In this document: positions 61,774-64,000 of the stretch, piece after piece | Layout of the letters: every line of letters begins with the position of its first letter | How positions within the stretch are numbered: the stretch's first letter is position 1 | Made by a program: the position numbers and the translations under genes | NCBI GenBank assembly: GCA_031261705.1 | Contig: JAISJD010000006.1 | Coordinates: 1 to 64,000, forward strand | Reading direction: 5' to 3' | Length of the DNA: 64,000 nt | From: Lactobacillales bacterium | GTDB taxonomy: Bacteria; Bacillota; Bacilli; Lactobacillales; Streptococcaceae | Notes under the pieces: model-generated | The model's input: the letters and a program-made list of their open reading frames with translations, nothing else | Databases searched by the model: none | Told to the model about the DNA's origin: nothing

Positions 61774-62579
61774 GCAAAAAAGTCCTCCTCTTCTTCCGTA
61801 GAACTTAATTGTTCATTGGCAGCATGTCCTCCACCACGTGGTAGGTTCATAATTTCTAAATCACGTAACGCACTTATCACACAAAGAACAATGCCGAGTG
61901 CGGCAACTGCTACGGCTGGTAATTGTAAATAAGCGGTTAAAACAAAGCCTAATAAATAAAAGACCGCTAGCTTATTATCCCAAAGCATTTTCATCAGCAT
62001 AGCAAAACCGACTGCGGGAAGTAAGCCCCCTGCTGCGCTTAAGCCGTTCATCAAATTTTGTGGAATGTTTTTGACTAATTCTTCTACTGGCCCGCTTCCT
62101 GCCAAGATACCAAAGAACGCTACCAAAGAAATAATCACATAATAAAGAACCCAAGTTCCATAATGTAAAAAGACAATTTTCTTTTGATTATTGGTGCGTG
62201 CGGCTTGTTCTAATGAAGGAGCAAACACGTTGAACAAGACATTTTTCATAAACATAACGACAAAGGCAGTCAACATCCCAATTGGAATCGCTAAAGTCAT
62301 TGCTGCTTTTTGGTCAATGTGAGAAATAATAGCAAAAGTTGTTGCAAGTGTCGTTGCTGTTACAGGTTCGGCAGCGATAACTCCACCGATATTAACATTC
62401 CCCATGAAAACAGCTTCAAGCGCTGCTCCCATTAAAACACCTGTGCGGAGATCCCCCATTAGAAAACCAGTCACTACCCCAACAACTAGCGGGCGTTCTA
62501 GCATACTTTGTCCTGTTAAATAATTCCCAGCAAAACAAATAAATACGCTAAGTGCCGCTAATAAAGCATGTGTTAGCAT
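61770..62579 (-). CDS. Mannose-family PTS component IIC
   Basis: 269 residues. GVVTGFLMGDLRTGVLMGAALEAVFMGNVNIGG near the N-terminus is a IIC signature. The C-terminus bears an acidic tail EQLSSTEEEEDFFA, almost the same as the end of the IIA protein encoded upstream. Good AAGGGGG SD. The gene follows IIB without a gap. Confidence 0.93.
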   Translation of the reverse strand: MLTHALLAALSVFICFAGNYLTGQSMLERPLVVGVVTGFLMGDLRTGVLMGAALEAVFMGNVNIGGVIAAEPVTATTLATTFAIISHIDQKAAMTLAIPIGMLTAFVVMFMKNVLFNVFAPSLEQAARTNNQKKIVFLHYGTWVLYYVIISLVAFFGILAGSGPVEELVKNIPQNLMNGLSAAGGLLPAVGFAMLMKMLWDNKLAVFYLLGFVLTAYLQLPAVAVAALGIVLCVISALRDLEIMNLPRGGGHAANEQLSSTEEEEDFFA

Positions 62580-63092
62580 TTATTTTTCCCCCTTATCTAG
62601 CTCAGTCAATAATTTTGTTAAGGATAAACGAGCATTTGACGGTAAGACTTGATTATAGCTATCCACACGTGTTAAGTCTGCTAATTCTCTTGTTGCTTCT
62701 AATTCTTGAGGATTTAACTGCACGCTTGGGCAAAGTAAAACTTGTGTTTTCTTATCTGATTTGTCGAAACGTCCAACATTTGCTACATTTACTGCTTCAA
62801 TATCCTGCACATTTTGTGCTATTTTATTGGCATCGCTTACACTATTTGTTAAAACAAAAATCCGTTTGTCCTTTCCACGTGAATCATTAAAGACTTCAAT
62901 AGCCTCTTCAACGGAACGAATGAGTAATTTTTTACCTGACGGTGTGGCCATTTTTAAGGTCATTTTCATTACTTCATTTTTTGCTGCTTCATCATTTGCT
63001 ACAACGATTAACGGAGCATTTAACTCCTTTGTCCAGACCATTGCCACTTGCCCGTGAATTAATCTGTCGTCTACTCGAATTTGAACAATCAT
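62580..63092 (-). CDS. Mannose-family PTS component IIB
   Basis: 170 residues from MIVQIRVDDRLIHGQVAMVW, with GGAGG seven bases upstream (six codons inside the longest frame). His13 in RLIHGQ is the phosphorylation site. Separate from IIA, as in levD/levE operons and unlike the fused ManL. Passes phosphate from IIA to the sugar. Confidence 0.93.
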   Translation of the reverse strand: MIVQIRVDDRLIHGQVAMVWTKELNAPLIVVANDEAAKNEVMKMTLKMATPSGKKLLIRSVEEAIEVFNDSRGKDKRIFVLTNSVSDANKIAQNVQDIEAVNVANVGRFDKSDKKTQVLLCPSVQLNPQELEATRELADLTRVDSYNQVLPSNARLSLTKLLTELDKGEK

Positions 63093-63175
63093 ACTTCTTC
63101 CTCCATTCATTTAATAAGCAAAACAACTTAGAAAGATGATTTTCATCCGTCTTTTATTGTTCCACTCCACTTGTC

Positions 63176-63592
63176 CTATGCGTCAAAAAAATCTTCCTCT
63201 TCTTCTGGAACACTCAAGGGAACATATTCCACTTGGCTTTCATGAATAAGTGCTTGAATGCGCTCAGCACTCAGGGGTTCCGAATCTAAGATGAGCGAAA
63301 GAGCTGTTGGCAAGTTCGTTCCTGTCACTACAAAAATATTTTCTTTCTTTGCTTCAATTGCTGTTAACACGACCCGTTGATTGACACTTCCACCTTTTAA
63401 ATCCGTAAAAATAATTGCTTGCTCTGTGGCTGTTACGCTCTCAATAAATCCGACTAATTTTTCCGTATAATCGGAATCATCAATATAAGCATCAATCGTT
63501 TCAATCGTTTGTTCTGTTCCGATAAAAAATTCTAAGGACGATTTCAACCCACTAGCAAGTTGTCCATGTGTTGCGATTAGGTATTTCTTCAT
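63176..63592 (-). CDS. Mannose-family PTS component IIA
   Basis: 138 residues. The phosphorylated His is residue 9 in IATHGQLA; FTDLKGGSVNQ near 80 is a second conserved loop. The C-terminus VPEEEEDFFDA shares its acidic tail with IIC. First gene of the sigma-54-controlled operon, about 45 bases downstream of the -24/-12 promoter. SD GGTGG. Confidence 0.93.
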   Translation of the reverse strand: MKKYLIATHGQLASGLKSSLEFFIGTEQTIETIDAYIDDSDYTEKLVGFIESVTATEQAIIFTDLKGGSVNQRVVLTAIEAKKENIFVVTGTNLPTALSLILDSEPLSAERIQALIHESQVEYVPLSVPEEEEDFFDA

Positions 63593-63636
63593 TGTTTTTC
63601 ACCACCGTTCACTTTAGTTGACTTCACTTTACTATA

Positions 63637-63653
63637 AGCAAGAATCGTGCCAA
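63637..63653 (-). promoter_or_regulatory. Sigma-54 (-24/-12) promoter of the PTS operon
   Basis: Minus-strand TTGGCACGATTCTTGCT: GG at -24 and GC at -12 with exactly the consensus spacing (TTGGCAC-N5-TTGC). Position fits transcription of the IIA-IIB-IIC-IID-HAD-rpoN genes under RpoN and a LevR-like activator. Confidence 0.9.
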
Positions 63654-63674
63654 CTTTTTCACACGCAAAATAGC

Positions 63675-63735
63675 AGAAAATCAGTCATTCAAGAAGGGGT
63701 ATGTGTTTAAACACTTCTTGCTTACTGATTATCTG
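63675..63735 (-). terminator. Terminator of the LevR-like gene
   Basis: Nested arms AATCAGT/ACTGATT and AAGAAG/CTTCTT around a GTGTTTAAACAC palindrome, followed by TTTTCTG on the minus strand. Confidence 0.65.
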
Positions 63736-63744
63736 TTTATTTTT

Positions 63745-64000
63745 TTATTCTTTCTGCTCGTCAACCGCACTCACTAATTCGTAAAGCACATACAGTTCCC
63801 AATCAGAAATGGTCATGCGGTAAAACTGTTCTAGGGAACAAAGAATATTTTTCATGTTTTGGAAGAAGGGCTGGTCGTGAATACATAAATTTTCTAAAGC
63901 AACAGGCACTGGATAAGAAACTTCCCCTAAAATCGTCCGTTCTACCAAGACTGCTAGGTGCATCATTAAATTTAGCTTCACTTTTCCGTCAAGTGCTAAC
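63745..64000 (-). CDS. C-terminal part of a LevR-like PTS-regulated sigma-54 activator
   Basis: Open frame of 84 codons running past the right edge; its last ~75 residues (LMMHLAVLVERTILGEVSYP, MTISDWELYVLYELVSAVDEQ) resemble the second PTS regulation domain (PRD2) of LevR/MptR proteins. The conserved phosphorylated His would be in MMHLAVLVER. LevR proteins activate sigma-54 PTS promoters according to PTS phosphorylation. Adjacent RpoN promoter and rpoN support this. Only the end is visible; the AAA+ domain lies outside. Confidence 0.7.
   Translation of the reverse strand, partial: LALDGKVKLNLMMHLAVLVERTILGEVSYPVPVALENLCIHDQPFFQNMKNILCSLEQFYRMTISDWELYVLYELVSAVDEQKE

Overview
The window looks like a chromosomal segment of a low-GC Gram-positive in the Lactobacillales, most likely Enterococcaceae (Enterococcus or Vagococcus type). 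The reasons are a Wzd/Wze/Wzh-type capsule module, a T-box-controlled serS, D-Ala-D-Ala carboxypeptidase, Kup, type II NADH dehydrogenase, lactate-utilisation lutABC, two mannose-family PTS operons, and RpoN beside a LevR-type activator and a perfect sigma-54 promoter. Genus assignment is inference.

Layout. 1-360: two tiny related peptide genes whose Shine-Dalgarno (SD) sequences sit inside hairpins. 435-17105 (minus strand): a capsule/exopolysaccharide locus. cpsC-cpsD-cpsB come first, then a three-gene sortase cassette (LANTG-anchored protein, sortase, membrane protein), then a separately promoted operon of priming sugar transferase, glycosyltransferases, polymerase, acyltransferase, flippase, and an unusual cytidylyltransferase/aldolase/HAD trio suggesting a CMP-activated acidic sugar. 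17545-23566 (plus): dacA, T-box-serS, a decayed gene, and kup with a structured leader. 23618-33861 (minus): CoaC-like flavoprotein, degenerate Nudix protein, FakB/DegV protein, P1B metal ATPase with a Fur-like box, autoregulated MarR-family regulator, membrane protein, lutABC, apbE. 34058-41431: an orphan mini transcription unit, a CcpA-site-bearing mannose-type PTS (IIB, IIC and a frameshifted IID), a DUF6483-like gene, a MacB/YknXYZ-type efflux operon and a Cof-type phosphatase.

41647-51141 is the most interesting part, an accessory bacteriocin island of very low GC. It has a circular-bacteriocin operon (precursor, large membrane protein, SpoIIM/DUF95 protein, small membrane protein, ABC ATPase), an Rgg-type regulator, and a lactococcin-972-type bacteriocin with its dedicated ABC exporter. 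It also holds decayed radical-SAM and ABC-transporter fragments, plus a deleted second copy of the regulator. Three minus-strand promoters share a 15-bp element at exactly the same distance from the -10 box. They lie before the bacteriocin membrane-protein gene, before a 26-codon peptide gene and divergently from the regulator. This suggests a local, possibly peptide-controlled regulon.

51350-64000: type II NADH dehydrogenase, a three-domain peptidoglycan hydrolase, a YfcC transporter-pepT pair, rpoN, a HAD phosphatase, and a complete sigma-54-dependent PTS operon (IIA-IIB-IIC-IID) with the end of its LevR-like activator at the right edge. No rRNA, tRNA, CRISPR array or intact insertion sequence was seen.
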